Shown piece by piece: positions 1 to 7,079 of a DNA stretch of 11,191 nt. Numbering within the stretch: the stretch's first letter is position 1; each line of letters starts with the position of its first letter. Position numbers and translations under genes: made by a program. The notes under the pieces were generated by a model, which had not been told where the DNA came from, ran no database searches, and saw nothing but the letters and a program-made list of their open reading frames with translations. This DNA comes from JARDZI01 sp041639705 (GTDB taxonomy: Bacteria; Bacillota; Clostridia; Clostridiales; Caloramatoraceae): contig JBEQBT010000099.1 in assembly GCA_041639705.1 (NCBI GenBank), forward strand, positions 1-11,191, written 5' to 3'.

Positions 1-1
1 A

Positions 2-676
2 TATGACAACACAGTTTTAGCTGGCTTATCAGCAAAAACAATTGATTTCAAATATTCAAATAACTATAAGAACATATTTGATCTATATATAAATAATTCT
101 GGAACAGATAGAAAACTATTAGGAAGTAAATCTGTTGATGATTCCATGGCTGAATTTGCTCTTGGTAATGTAGCAATGGTTCAGAATGGTAACTGGGCAT
201 GGTCACAAATCAGTAAAGTTGAAGGTAATACTGTAAGTGAAAGTGATATTAAGTTTTTACCAATATATACAGGCGTAGCAGGTGAAGAAAAGCAAGGCTT
301 AGCTGTTGGTACAGAAAACTATTTGGCAGTTAACAGTAAGGTTTCAAAGGAAAAGCAGGATGCATCTGTTGCATTCCTAGAGTGGTTATTCTCAAGTGAC
401 AAGGGTAAGAATTATGTAACAAACAAATTAGGGTTTATTGCCCCATTCAATACATTTAAAGACAACGAAAAACCAGCAGACCCATTAGCAAAAGAGGTTT
501 TAGCCTGGATGGCAAAGGATACAACTTCAGTAGCATGGACATTTGCAGCATTCCCAAGTGAAGACTTCAAAAATTATTTTGGAGATGCATTACTAGAATA
601 TGCTCAGGGTAATAAAACCTGGGATGATGTAGTAGCAGTAGTTAAAGATAAATGGGCTTCTGAGAAAGCAAAATAG
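2..676 (+). CDS. Sugar ABC transporter substrate-binding protein, C-terminal part (5' end outside window)
   Basis: The reading frame is open from the first bases of the window to the TAG at 674-676, giving 224 residues with no start or signal peptide visible. The first internal ATG (146) lies in the middle of a conserved stretch, so it is not the true start. The remainder looks like the C-terminal lobe of a family-1 extracellular solute-binding protein (MalE-like). It has an 'ALGNVAMVQNGNWAW' segment, where aromatic residues usually stack on sugar, then a 'GTENYLAVN' strand, an 'AFLEWLFSSDKGKNYV' helix and a 'LGFIAPFN' turn. Proteins of this family are membrane-anchored lipoproteins in Gram-positives and deliver sugar to the permeases. 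Two permease genes and malQ follow on the same strand, so malto-oligosaccharide is the likely ligand. The ligand is inferred from neighbours, not from the residues. Confidence 0.9.
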   Translation, partial: YDNTVLAGLSAKTIDFKYSNNYKNIFDLYINNSGTDRKLLGSKSVDDSMAEFALGNVAMVQNGNWAWSQISKVEGNTVSESDIKFLPIYTGVAGEEKQGLAVGTENYLAVNSKVSKEKQDASVAFLEWLFSSDKGKNYVTNKLGFIAPFNTFKDNEKPADPLAKEVLAWMAKDTTSVAWTFAAFPSEDFKNYFGDALLEYAQGNKTWDDVVAVVKDKWASEKAK

Positions 677-699
677 TTAATAATAAAAAATAAAAGATT

Positions 700-738
700 A
701 ATGGTGAGTCTAGAGAATAAACTCTAACTCACCATTTT
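700..738 (+). terminator. Stem-loop between binding-protein and permease genes (attenuator or mRNA-stabilising hairpin)
   Basis: A 10-bp perfect arm (700-709 with 727-736) stacks on a further 5 bp (711-715 with 722-726), with one bulged C at 710 and a 6-nt loop. Only four T's follow, then A's, so as a terminator it is weak. Its place between the first and second cistrons of an importer operon fits partial termination or 3'-end protection that makes more binding protein than permease. That role is inferred. Confidence 0.7.
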
Positions 739-763
739 AAAATTTGAAATAGGAGAGGATAGC

Positions 764-1606
764 GTGGAAAAAAGATTTAAGGGTTATGCTCCTCTTTTTA
801 CTCTCCCTACTGTGGTAGCATTTCTGATAGCTTTTTTAATACCATTTGTTTTAGGTATGTATTTATCTTTTACAAAATTTACTACAGTTATAGATGCTGA
901 ATGGGTTGGTTTGAGTAATTATGTCAAAGCCTTTGGAAACAAAGAATTCTTGGATGCACTATGGTTTACTGTTAAATTTACTGTTGTATCAGTTATTACA
1001 ATTAATGTATTTGCTTTCACACTTGCATTATTATTAACAAGAAGTAAAAAAGGATCAAATTTATTTAGAACGATTTTCTTTATGCCTAATTTAATAGGAG
1101 GTATTGTATTAGGTTATGTATGGCAGCTAATTATAAACGGCATATTATTTAAGTTTGGAGTTACTTTAACCTACGATCCTAAATACGGTTTTTGGGGACT
1201 AGTTATATTAATGAATTGGCAGCTGATAGGTTACATGATGATTATCTATATTGCAGCAATTCAAAACGTACCTGCAGAATTAATTGAAGCAGCAAAAATA
1301 GATGGAGCTGGCCCCATAAAAACATTAAAAAACGTTATAATTCCTATGGTTATGCCAGCAATTACTATAGTCTTATTTCTAACAATATCTAATTCATTCA
1401 AGCTATTTGACCAAAATTTAGCGCTGACAGCAGGTGCACCATCGAGGAAGACAGCTATGCTTGCATTAGATATATATAATACTTACTATGGCAAGACTGG
1501 TTGGGAAGGTGTAGGGCAGGCAAAGGCAGTTATCTTCTTTATTTTGGTAGCTATTATAGCATTCACACAACTCATTATTACAAGGCGTAAGGAGGTTGAA
1601 AGCTAA
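764..1606 (+). CDS. Carbohydrate ABC transporter permease, MalF-type
   Basis: This 280-residue inner-membrane subunit of a sugar importer has about six hydrophobic segments, the first at about residues 12-35. The cytoplasmic EAA loop ('EAAKIDGAGP', around residues 175-184) is the docking site for the ATPase in all importers of this class. The length fits compact Firmicutes MalF/MsmF/UgpA-type permeases, which lack the long N-terminal extension of E. coli MalF. The start is the GTG at 764, five bases after AGGAGAGG (751-758). The stop overlaps the next gene's ATG by one base (TAATG), and AAGGAGG (1589-1595) just upstream serves the next gene. The pair should form a heterodimer fed by the upstream binding protein. 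Exact substrate is not readable from the sequence; the adjacent malQ suggests maltodextrins. Confidence 0.93.
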   Translation: MEKRFKGYAPLFTLPTVVAFLIAFLIPFVLGMYLSFTKFTTVIDAEWVGLSNYVKAFGNKEFLDALWFTVKFTVVSVITINVFAFTLALLLTRSKKGSNLFRTIFFMPNLIGGIVLGYVWQLIINGILFKFGVTLTYDPKYGFWGLVILMNWQLIGYMMIIYIAAIQNVPAELIEAAKIDGAGPIKTLKNVIIPMVMPAITIVLFLTISNSFKLFDQNLALTAGAPSRKTAMLALDIYNTYYGKTGWEGVGQAKAVIFFILVAIIAFTQLIITRRKEVES

Positions 1607-2439
1607 TGAAAGTTTCAAAGATAAAGGATAGTTTAATATTTATTATACTATCTATACTAGCTATTTCATTTTTAGCACCTATATTAGTAGTTTTTATGAA
1701 CTCCTTTAAGGGTAAGTTCTACATTAGTGATACTCCTTTCCTACTGCCCGACAGTAAGACGTTTGCTAGTTTCACCAACTATATTAACGGTATAACTAAA
1801 ACAGGGTTTATACAAGCATTTGGCTGGTCATTATTTATTACTGTGACTTCTGTGTTAGTTATTGTATTATTTACCTCTATGACAGCTTGGTATATAACAA
1901 GGGTTAAAACAAGGCTTACAAAGGGAATGTATTTTCTTTTTGCCTTTTCAATGATAGTACCCTTCCAAATGGTTATGTTTACTATGACAAAAGTAGCTAA
2001 TGTCTTACATCTTGATAATCCATTTGGAATAATTATAATATACTTAGGTTTTGCCGCAGGATTATCAGTATTTATATTTGCTGGGTTTATAAAATCTATT
2101 CCAATTGAGATAGAGGAGGCAGCTCTAATTGATGGTTGCAATCCAATACAGACATTTTTTATGATAATATTTCCTATATTGAAGCCTACAGCAATAACTG
2201 TTGCAATACTAAATACTATGTGGATTTGGAATGATTATTTGTTACCATATTTACTTATTGGTCAAGAGTTCAAGACCATACCAATTGCTATTCAATATCT
2301 GCGGGGAGGATATGGCTCGGTAGATATGGGGGCTATGATGGCTATGCTTGTATTAGCAATTATACCTATTATTGTATTCTATTTTACATGTCAAAAATAT
2401 ATTGTTAAAGGTGTTGTTGCAGGAGCTGTTAAAGGATAA
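1606..2439 (+). CDS. Carbohydrate ABC transporter permease, MalG-type
   Basis: This is the second membrane subunit of the importer, 277 residues. It has an N-terminal transmembrane helix (about residues 10-32) followed by the long external loop typical of the MalG/MsmG/UgpE branch, which here starts near 'NSFKGKFYISDTPFLLPD'. The EAA loop reads 'EEAALIDGCNP' from residue 170, with the invariant Gly at 177. The C-terminus ends 'KYIVKGVVAGAVKG', a characteristic ending of this branch (K-x-[FY]-V-x-G-x-x-x-G-A-V-K-G). The ATG overlaps the stop of the MalF-type gene by one base, so the two are probably translationally coupled and made in equal amounts. No ATPase gene follows. In many Firmicutes one MsmK-type ATPase serves several such importers from another locus, which may hold here. 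Confidence 0.93.
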   Translation: MKVSKIKDSLIFIILSILAISFLAPILVVFMNSFKGKFYISDTPFLLPDSKTFASFTNYINGITKTGFIQAFGWSLFITVTSVLVIVLFTSMTAWYITRVKTRLTKGMYFLFAFSMIVPFQMVMFTMTKVANVLHLDNPFGIIIIYLGFAAGLSVFIFAGFIKSIPIEIEEAALIDGCNPIQTFFMIIFPILKPTAITVAILNTMWIWNDYLLPYLLIGQEFKTIPIAIQYLRGGYGSVDMGAMMAMLVLAIIPIIVFYFTCQKYIVKGVVAGAVKG

Positions 2440-2477
2440 AACCTAGGACAATACTTATATAGTGATGGAGGAGAAAA

Positions 2478-3956
2478 ATGAGAAAAAGCGGGATACTCCT
2501 TCCGATTGCGAGCCTACCTTCAAAGTATGGAATAGGGGCACTTTCAAAGGAAGCATACAACTTTATATATCAACTAAAGGCGGCAGGACAGAAGGCGTGG
2601 CAGATATTACCACTAGGTCCCACGGGATATGGTGATTCACCATATCAATCTTTTTCCACCTTTGCCGGTAATCCTTATTTTATTGATTTAGAAGAATTAA
2701 TCCATGAGGGATATCTATCCTATGAAGAATGTAGAGCCTATGACTTTGGAGAAAGTAATCGGTATATTGACTATGAAAAAATATATTTATCGAGATTTAA
2801 AGTGTTAAAAATTGCATATGAAAACAGTCATATCGGCGAAAAGGATGAATTTCAACAATTTATTAAAGAGAATTCCTATTGGCTGGATGATTATGCATTA
2901 TATATGGCAGTAAAAAATCATTTTTCTGGAAGAAGTTGGAGCGAATGGGATGATGACATTAGAATGAGAGAACCAGCTGCAATAGAAAGATATAGAAATA
3001 TATTTGCAGATGAAATAAGGTTTTATCAATTTCAGCAATTTATATTTGCTGGTCAATGGTTTAAATTAAAAAAGTTTGCTAATGAATGTGGGATTGAAAT
3101 TATTGGAGATATTCCAATTTATGTCGCATTTGATAGTGCAGATAGTTGGTCCCATCCAGAATTACTTCAATTTGATGAAAAAAAGAAGCCAATTGCTGTA
3201 GCAGGATGCCCACCAGATGGATTCTCTGCTGAGGGACAATTATGGGGTAATCCACTTTATAATTGGCAGTATCATAAAAGGACTTCATATTCATGGTGGA
3301 TACAGAGGATTGCATATTCTTTCAAGTTATATGATGTTGTACGTGTGGATCATTTTAGGGGATTTGATGAATATTATTCAATACCGTATGGCTCACCGAC
3401 AGCAGAAAATGGAAGGTGGGAAAAGGGCCCAGGATATGATATTTTCAGTGAACTGAGCAAGCAATTGGGTAATCTGAATATAATTGCTGAGGATCTAGGA
3501 TTTTTAACAGAAAGTGTACTGGAGCTTGTAAAGAAAACTGGTTATCCAGGGATGAAAGTATTAGAGTTTGCATTTGATTCAAGGGAAGAAAGCGACTATA
3601 TGCCCTATAATTATAATAAAAACTGTGTGGTTTATACAGGTACTCATGATAATGAAACTATTGTAGGATGGTATAAAAATCTTAATGATGAGGATAGAAA
3701 ACTAGCAATAGACTACTTGAATATGGAAGCTGTGGAAGAGAAAAATATCCATTGGAGGTTTATAGGATTGGCTCTATCTAGTGTTGCAAACCTAGCAATT
3801 ATTCCACTGCAGGATTATTTGGGATTAGGTAATGAAGCAAGAATAAATAAGCCATCAACTATCGGAGATAATTGGAAATGGCGACTACTGGAAAATGAAG
3901 TTACAGATGAATTAGTAGAAAAAGTGAGAAAGATTACTAAATTGTATGGAAGATAG
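2478..3956 (+). CDS. malQ: 4-alpha-glucanotransferase (amylomaltase, GH77), short form
   Basis: This cytoplasmic enzyme moves alpha-1,4-glucan segments between malto-oligosaccharides, releasing glucose and longer chains for phosphorylase. The protein has 492 residues, matching the compact bacterial/plant type (about 500) rather than the roughly 690-residue E. coli MalQ. The N-terminus 'RKSGILLPIASLPSKYGIG' and the 'LPLGPTGYGDSPYQ' segment are GH77 signatures, as is 'PPDGFSAEGQLWGNPLYNW' near residues 245-263. Catalytic residues align well with Thermus amylomaltase: nucleophile D291 in 'RVDHFRG', acid/base E338 in 'IIAEDLG', and transition-state stabiliser D391 in 'GTHDNET'. The start ATG follows GGAGGAG (2467-2473). 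The gap from the permease gene is 38 bp with no hairpin, so it is the last gene of the transporter operon and links uptake to breakdown. I see nothing unusual in it. Confidence 0.96.
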   Translation: MRKSGILLPIASLPSKYGIGALSKEAYNFIYQLKAAGQKAWQILPLGPTGYGDSPYQSFSTFAGNPYFIDLEELIHEGYLSYEECRAYDFGESNRYIDYEKIYLSRFKVLKIAYENSHIGEKDEFQQFIKENSYWLDDYALYMAVKNHFSGRSWSEWDDDIRMREPAAIERYRNIFADEIRFYQFQQFIFAGQWFKLKKFANECGIEIIGDIPIYVAFDSADSWSHPELLQFDEKKKPIAVAGCPPDGFSAEGQLWGNPLYNWQYHKRTSYSWWIQRIAYSFKLYDVVRVDHFRGFDEYYSIPYGSPTAENGRWEKGPGYDIFSELSKQLGNLNIIAEDLGFLTESVLELVKKTGYPGMKVLEFAFDSREESDYMPYNYNKNCVVYTGTHDNETIVGWYKNLNDEDRKLAIDYLNMEAVEEKNIHWRFIGLALSSVANLAIIPLQDYLGLGNEARINKPSTIGDNWKWRLLENEVTDELVEKVRKITKLYGR

Positions 3957-4035
3957 TCCTACGAAATACTTGCTTTATAAATGAAGAATTCATACTTGCA
4001 AAGGAAATGCATTAAAAAGTAAAGTCAAGTCTAAT

Positions 4036-4096
4036 AAATGCTTCTCTTTAAAAGTAAAATAGCTTATACTTTTTAGGAGAAGCATTTTGTATTATA
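4036..4096 (+). terminator. Intrinsic terminator of the maltodextrin operon
   Basis: AAATGCTTCTC at 4036-4046 pairs perfectly with 4077-4087. After a G.U pair, a T-A pair and one mismatch, a further 6 bp (4050-4055 with 4068-4073) closes a 12-nt loop. The 3' arm runs into TTTT and an AT-rich tail. It lies 80 bp after the malQ stop and upstream of the regulator gene, so it separates the two transcription units. Confidence 0.85.
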
Positions 4097-4126
4097 TTGC
4101 TGAATTTTAAAGATATTTATCAGCAA
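4097..4126. promoter_or_regulatory. Inverted repeat in the regulator leader (possible autoregulatory site or hairpin)
   Basis: TTGCTGA (4097-4103) and TCAGCAA (4120-4126) are perfect inverted copies separated by 16 AT-rich bases, about 35 bp upstream of the regulator start. LacI-family operators are normally continuous palindromes of 14-20 bp with a central CG, which this lacks. It could equally be a weak hairpin in the leader RNA. No convincing sigma-A promoter could be assigned nearby. Confidence 0.3.
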
Positions 4127-4161
4127 TTAGTTTTGGGTATGGATAATAACGGAGGGGTTGG

Positions 4162-5196
4162 GTGATTATGGAGGAAACAACAATTAAAGATATTGCAAAG
4201 CTATGTGGTGTAGGTGTAAGCACTGTATCCAGAGCGATTAATAATCATCCTGATATTAATGAAGAGACCAAATCTATGATTATGCAGGTTATTAAGGAAA
4301 ACAATTATATACCAAATAATAATGCACGAAATTTAAAAAGAACAGACTCTAATACCATTGCAGTATTAATAAAAGGTATTAGCAACCCATTTTTTGGCAA
4401 AATGATTAAAACATTTGAAAGAAAAATCGAGGAAAAAAGGTATTCTTTTATTTTACATCGTGTAGAGAATAGAGAAGATGAAATTGATGTTGCTATTGAA
4501 TTGGTGAAAGAAAAAAAACTAAAAGGGATTGTATTTTTAGGAGGATATTTTTCTCACTCAGATGAAAAGTTAAATCAGCTAAAAGTTCCATTTGTACTGA
4601 GTACTATTGCAATTACACAAAAAATCGATAAAACCATCTGTTCTTATGTTTCTGTAGATGATTTCAAAGAAAGCTACAAAATGGTTGATTATTTATGTAG
4701 TCTAGGGCATAAAAAAATAGCTATCATTACAGCAACCAGGGACGATGAAAGTATAGGAAAGCTAAGACTCAATGGCTATATAAAGGCTTTACAGGATAAT
4801 AATATTCCTGTTAATGAGAATCTAATTAGGTTTACTATGGATGGGATTGATGGTTACTCTATGGAAAATGGTTATGCTGTTGCCAAAGAGTTACTAGAAT
4901 CCGGTGAAGATTTTTCTGCAATATATGCCATATGTGATAGTATTGCAATAGGTGCATGCAAAGCAATTTTAGATTGTGGTAAAAAAGTACCTGAGGATTA
5001 TTCCTTAGCTGGATTTGATGGATTGGATATTGCACATTATTATAATCCATCAATTACTACAATTAAGCAGCCAGTTGAAGAGATGGCCAAAGCCACAATA
5101 AAAATTCTATTTGACATTATACGTAATAAAACAGCATCACAACATATTACATTTCAAGGTGAGCTAGTAGAAGGACAATCTACAAGTAGAAGATAA
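4162..5196 (+). CDS. LacI/PurR-family transcriptional regulator
   Basis: This 344-residue DNA-binding regulator has family-typical length. The N-terminal helix-turn-helix spans about residues 6-27 ('TIKDIAKLCGVGVSTVSRAI'), with recognition helix V19-N27, followed by the hinge region ('NNNARNLK') and a periplasmic-binding-protein-like effector domain from about residue 60. The effector domain ends with the family signature 'GFDGLDIAHYYNPSITTIKQP' (G284-F285-D286), where the Asp usually contacts sugar. The start is taken as GTG 4162 because GGAGGGG (4151-4157) is well spaced for it; ATG 4168, two codons on, is the alternative. It sits just downstream of the transporter-malQ operon behind a terminator, as its own unit. 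Repression of that operon released by a maltodextrin-derived sugar is the natural guess. The operon's promoter lies outside the window, so no target operator could be checked. Confidence 0.93.
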   Translation: MIMEETTIKDIAKLCGVGVSTVSRAINNHPDINEETKSMIMQVIKENNYIPNNNARNLKRTDSNTIAVLIKGISNPFFGKMIKTFERKIEEKRYSFILHRVENREDEIDVAIELVKEKKLKGIVFLGGYFSHSDEKLNQLKVPFVLSTIAITQKIDKTICSYVSVDDFKESYKMVDYLCSLGHKKIAIITATRDDESIGKLRLNGYIKALQDNNIPVNENLIRFTMDGIDGYSMENGYAVAKELLESGEDFSAIYAICDSIAIGACKAILDCGKKVPEDYSLAGFDGLDIAHYYNPSITTIKQPVEEMAKATIKILFDIIRNKTASQHITFQGELVEGQSTSRR

Positions 5197-5209
5197 GTGT
5201 TATCTGAGA

Positions 5210-5257
5210 AGAGGCGTACTTGCTTCAGTACCTTTGCTTAGTGGACAGCCACCCTCT
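5210..5257 (+). other. Possible three-way-junction RNA fold after the regulator gene
   Basis: AGAGG (5210-5214) can pair with CCTCT (5253-5257), enclosing two local hairpins: GTACT/AGTAC (5216-5220 with 5227-5231, 6-nt loop) and GTGG/CCAC (5241-5244 with 5249-5252, 4-nt loop ACAG). All helices are only 4-5 bp, so a chance arrangement is possible. It matches no riboswitch class that I recognise. It starts 13 nt after the stop codon and precedes the terminator. Confidence 0.25.
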
Positions 5258-5276
5258 GAAAAATGAAGAAAAATTT

Positions 5277-5324
5277 TAACTGGTGAGCATTTTATCAAAG
5301 GGTAAAATGCTCACCAGTTATTTT
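5277..5324 (+). terminator. Strong intrinsic terminator after the LacI-family gene
   Basis: A perfect 18-bp stem (5277-5294 with 5303-5320) closes an 8-nt loop (5295-5302) and is followed by TTTT. A's precede the 5' arm, so it could also act on transcription from the other strand, though no gene there needs it. It insulates the regulator from the operon that starts at 5447. Confidence 0.9.
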
Positions 5325-5354
5325 ATGCTCTGAAGTAATTCCTCTCCACCTTGC

Positions 5355-5380
5355 TTCCCCCTTTTCTATTCCCCCTTTTC
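5355..5380. repeat. 12-nt tandem direct repeat upstream of the MoxR operon
   Basis: TTCCCCCTTTTC occurs at 5355-5366 and again, identically, at 5369-5380, a 14-nt period separated by TA. It sits in a nearly pure pyrimidine tract (about 5341-5381) and the second copy overlaps the candidate -35 box. It could be a regulator binding site or a slippage product. Confidence 0.8.
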
Positions 5381-5404
5381 ATTCACTAACAAATAAAGTA
5401 AAAT
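5376..5404 (+). promoter_or_regulatory. Candidate sigma-A promoter of the MoxR/DUF58 operon
   Basis: The proposed -35 box is TTTTCA (5376-5381, 4 of 6 matches to consensus). It is followed by a 17-nt spacer and the -10 box TAAAAT (5399-5404, 5 of 6). Transcription would start near 5411, at an 8-bp palindrome TGTATACA (5412-5419). The leader would be about 35 nt with the Shine-Dalgarno site AGGAG at 5435-5439. Assigned by eye. Confidence 0.5.
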
Positions 5405-5446
5405 ATAGTTGTGTATACAATATTTACTTAGCAAAGGAGATTGACT

Positions 5447-6418
5447 ATGGGCATTATGAGTCTCAGTGAAATAATGGATAGGGCTGTTGATGTTTTAAGA
5501 AAATATATTAAAAGCATAGTTTTATACAGCTTATGCTATGGGCTGATTTATGCTGCTGGAGTTGTTTTTTTACTATTTGGCGGGGGCATGTTTATTGTTT
5601 TATCCGTGGCTATTTTACCTAATGTTGTAATCCCAATTATATTTTTCCTGGTAATAGGTATAATTGTAGGTGTTATGGCCTTGGCTTCTAAAATTGTGGT
5701 CATAAAGATAGTAAGTCAAGTTTTTAGCAATGAAAATGTTGGATTTGGTGAAGCCCTAGGCTCCTCATTCAAGAACTTACATAAGGTAATGGGAATTGTG
5801 TTGATTGAAATTCTTTTATTAATTCCTGTTTTAGTAGTGTTTGGAATTGCCATTTATTTTATAAGCAGGAGCTTTGATTTCTCAATGACGCTTGTGGAAA
5901 CCTATAGAGCAGGTGGAATTATATTAATTATTCTTTCTATATTAACTGTATTGGTATTTTTGCTTGCTATTTTAATATATTCTACAATGTTTTCCTTTTC
6001 CTTGCATGTAATAGTTATTGAAAGGTTGGGTGTTATTGCAGCTATTAAGAGAAGCTTTAGTTTAATTAGAAAGAATTTCTGGAGAATATTTGGTGCTACT
6101 ATTCTATTTGGACTTACAGTATATGCAATACAATCTTCTCTTTCCAGTTTTTTAGCAGGAATTATAAGCCTATTGTTTCTTTTACTTAAGCTATTAAACC
6201 TACCCATAGATTATATTACATTTCTAAACCTAGCCCTTGCCTTAACAAGCTGGCCACTTAGAATTCTGTCCTGGCTTATTATCACACCTATGGGAACCAT
6301 AATGACTACTCTTTTATACTACAATCAGAGATTTAAAAAGGAAGGCTATGATATGGTGATAAGACTAAGGGGTATTCAAAAAAATGATGAAAGGAAGCAA
6401 TCAAGTGAGCTTGTTTAG
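5447..6418 (+). CDS. Polytopic membrane protein, glycerophosphodiesterase-membrane-domain-like
   Basis: This 323-residue integral membrane protein has about six long hydrophobic segments and no soluble catalytic domain. The opening 'MSLSEIMDRAVDVLRKYIK', the middle segment 'RLGVIAAIKRSFSLIRKNFW' (charged, between membrane helices) and the ending 'TLLYYNQRFKKEGYDM' match the pattern of the family annotated as the membrane domain of glycerophosphoryl diester phosphodiesterase. Members standing alone have no known enzyme activity. ATG 5447 is chosen as the start because AGGAG (5435-5439) is 7 nt upstream; an in-frame TTG at 5441 is too close to that site. It is the first gene of the operon, and its 3' end overlaps the next gene by 35 nt. 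A scaffold or transport role for the ATPase system downstream is conceivable but not shown by the sequence. Confidence 0.85.
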   Translation: MGIMSLSEIMDRAVDVLRKYIKSIVLYSLCYGLIYAAGVVFLLFGGGMFIVLSVAILPNVVIPIIFFLVIGIIVGVMALASKIVVIKIVSQVFSNENVGFGEALGSSFKNLHKVMGIVLIEILLLIPVLVVFGIAIYFISRSFDFSMTLVETYRAGGIILIILSILTVLVFLLAILIYSTMFSFSLHVIVIERLGVIAAIKRSFSLIRKNFWRIFGATILFGLTVYAIQSSLSSFLAGIISLLFLLLKLLNLPIDYITFLNLALALTSWPLRILSWLIITPMGTIMTTLLYYNQRFKKEGYDMVIRLRGIQKNDERKQSSELV

Positions 6419-7079
6419 TAGTACAATTCCATCAAAACCTATTTTTGATGAAACAATTAAAAGGATACTTAGTAGACCTGGGTATAAGTATTTAACAGGA
6501 GGGTTTGGTGATTTTATAGGGAAAATAAAGGATATGCTTAGGGAATGGATAGGGAGAATTCTGGAGAAAACCCTTTCAAATCTGTCCAATGCTCCTGCAA
6601 TATCAGATAGACTCTCCACAATATTTATGATTATTGGTCTATTAATTATAATAATAATAATTGTATTTATTATTATAAAGGTATATAAAACCTTTGATAA
6701 AAAAGTAAGGGTGAAGGAGATTCTAGGAGAAAGAATTAATGGCAGGGTTACTCCAAACAGTTTAAGGAGTAAAGGTGAGGGATTTATTAAGAAGGGGGAT
6801 TTCAGGCAAGCCATTCGGTATGATTTTATTGCAGTTATTCTGCTTATGCATGAAAAGAACCTTCTCTATCTTGATGAAACTAAAACAGGAGAAGAGATTA
6901 ATAATTATTTGATAAGAAATAAGTTTGAGATGGTTGGTGTGTTTAAAAAGCTGGTTAGCATATTTAATTCATCATGGTATGGGCATAAAACCTCTGAACA
7001 AAAGCTATATGATGAGTGGAGCAATACTATAGATATTATATGGAATGAGGTGATAAGCCATGAAGAAAAGAATCAGTAA
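6384..7079 (+). CDS. DUF4129-domain membrane protein
   Basis: This 231-residue protein has an N-terminal region of about 75 residues and a single, extremely isoleucine-rich transmembrane helix at about residues 80-101, encoded by a run of ATA/ATT codons. A C-terminal DUF4129 domain lies at about residues 135-205, recognised from 'KKGDFRQAIRYDFIAVILLMHE' followed by the 'F..SSWYG' ending (W198-Y199-G200). DUF4129 is often fused to or encoded beside transglutaminase-like and DUF58 proteins; its function is unknown. The start is uncertain. ATG 6384 lies 11 nt after AAGGGG, ATG 6387 is next, and GTG 6405 is 9 nt after AAAGGA (6390-6395). No signal peptide is visible, so the topology of the N-terminal part is unclear. 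The gene overlaps its neighbours by 35 and 20 nt. Confidence 0.85.
   Translation: MMKGSNQVSLFSSTIPSKPIFDETIKRILSRPGYKYLTGGFGDFIGKIKDMLREWIGRILEKTLSNLSNAPAISDRLSTIFMIIGLLIIIIIIVFIIIKVYKTFDKKVRVKEILGERINGRVTPNSLRSKGEGFIKKGDFRQAIRYDFIAVILLMHEKNLLYLDETKTGEEINNYLIRNKFEMVGVFKKLVSIFNSSWYGHKTSEQKLYDEWSNTIDIIWNEVISHEEKNQ

Noticed and set aside
146..676. Separate 176-residue gene starting at ATG 146
   Set aside because: The frame is open from base 2 and the ATG falls within a conserved stretch of the solute-binding protein.
3217..3456. Plus-strand 79-codon frame inside malQ
   Set aside because: It overlaps the catalytic region of malQ in another frame and has no family features.
5210..5257. A known riboswitch
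   Set aside because: No conserved core of a class I know is visible, and the position after a stop codon and before a terminator, not upstream of a gene, argues against it.
5441..5446. TTG start at 5441 for the first gene of the MoxR operon
   Set aside because: Only one base separates it from the Shine-Dalgarno site, while ATG 5447 has normal spacing.
5447..6418. An active glycerophosphodiester phosphodiesterase
   Set aside because: Only the membrane-domain-like part is present; no catalytic TIM-barrel domain is encoded here.
6401..6814. Antisense open frames, including this one and those at 1779-2141, 5902-6207, 7928-8413 and 9982-10236
   Set aside because: All lie opposite strongly supported genes, lack ribosome binding sites, and show low-complexity composition expected from the complement of membrane-protein or AT-rich codons.
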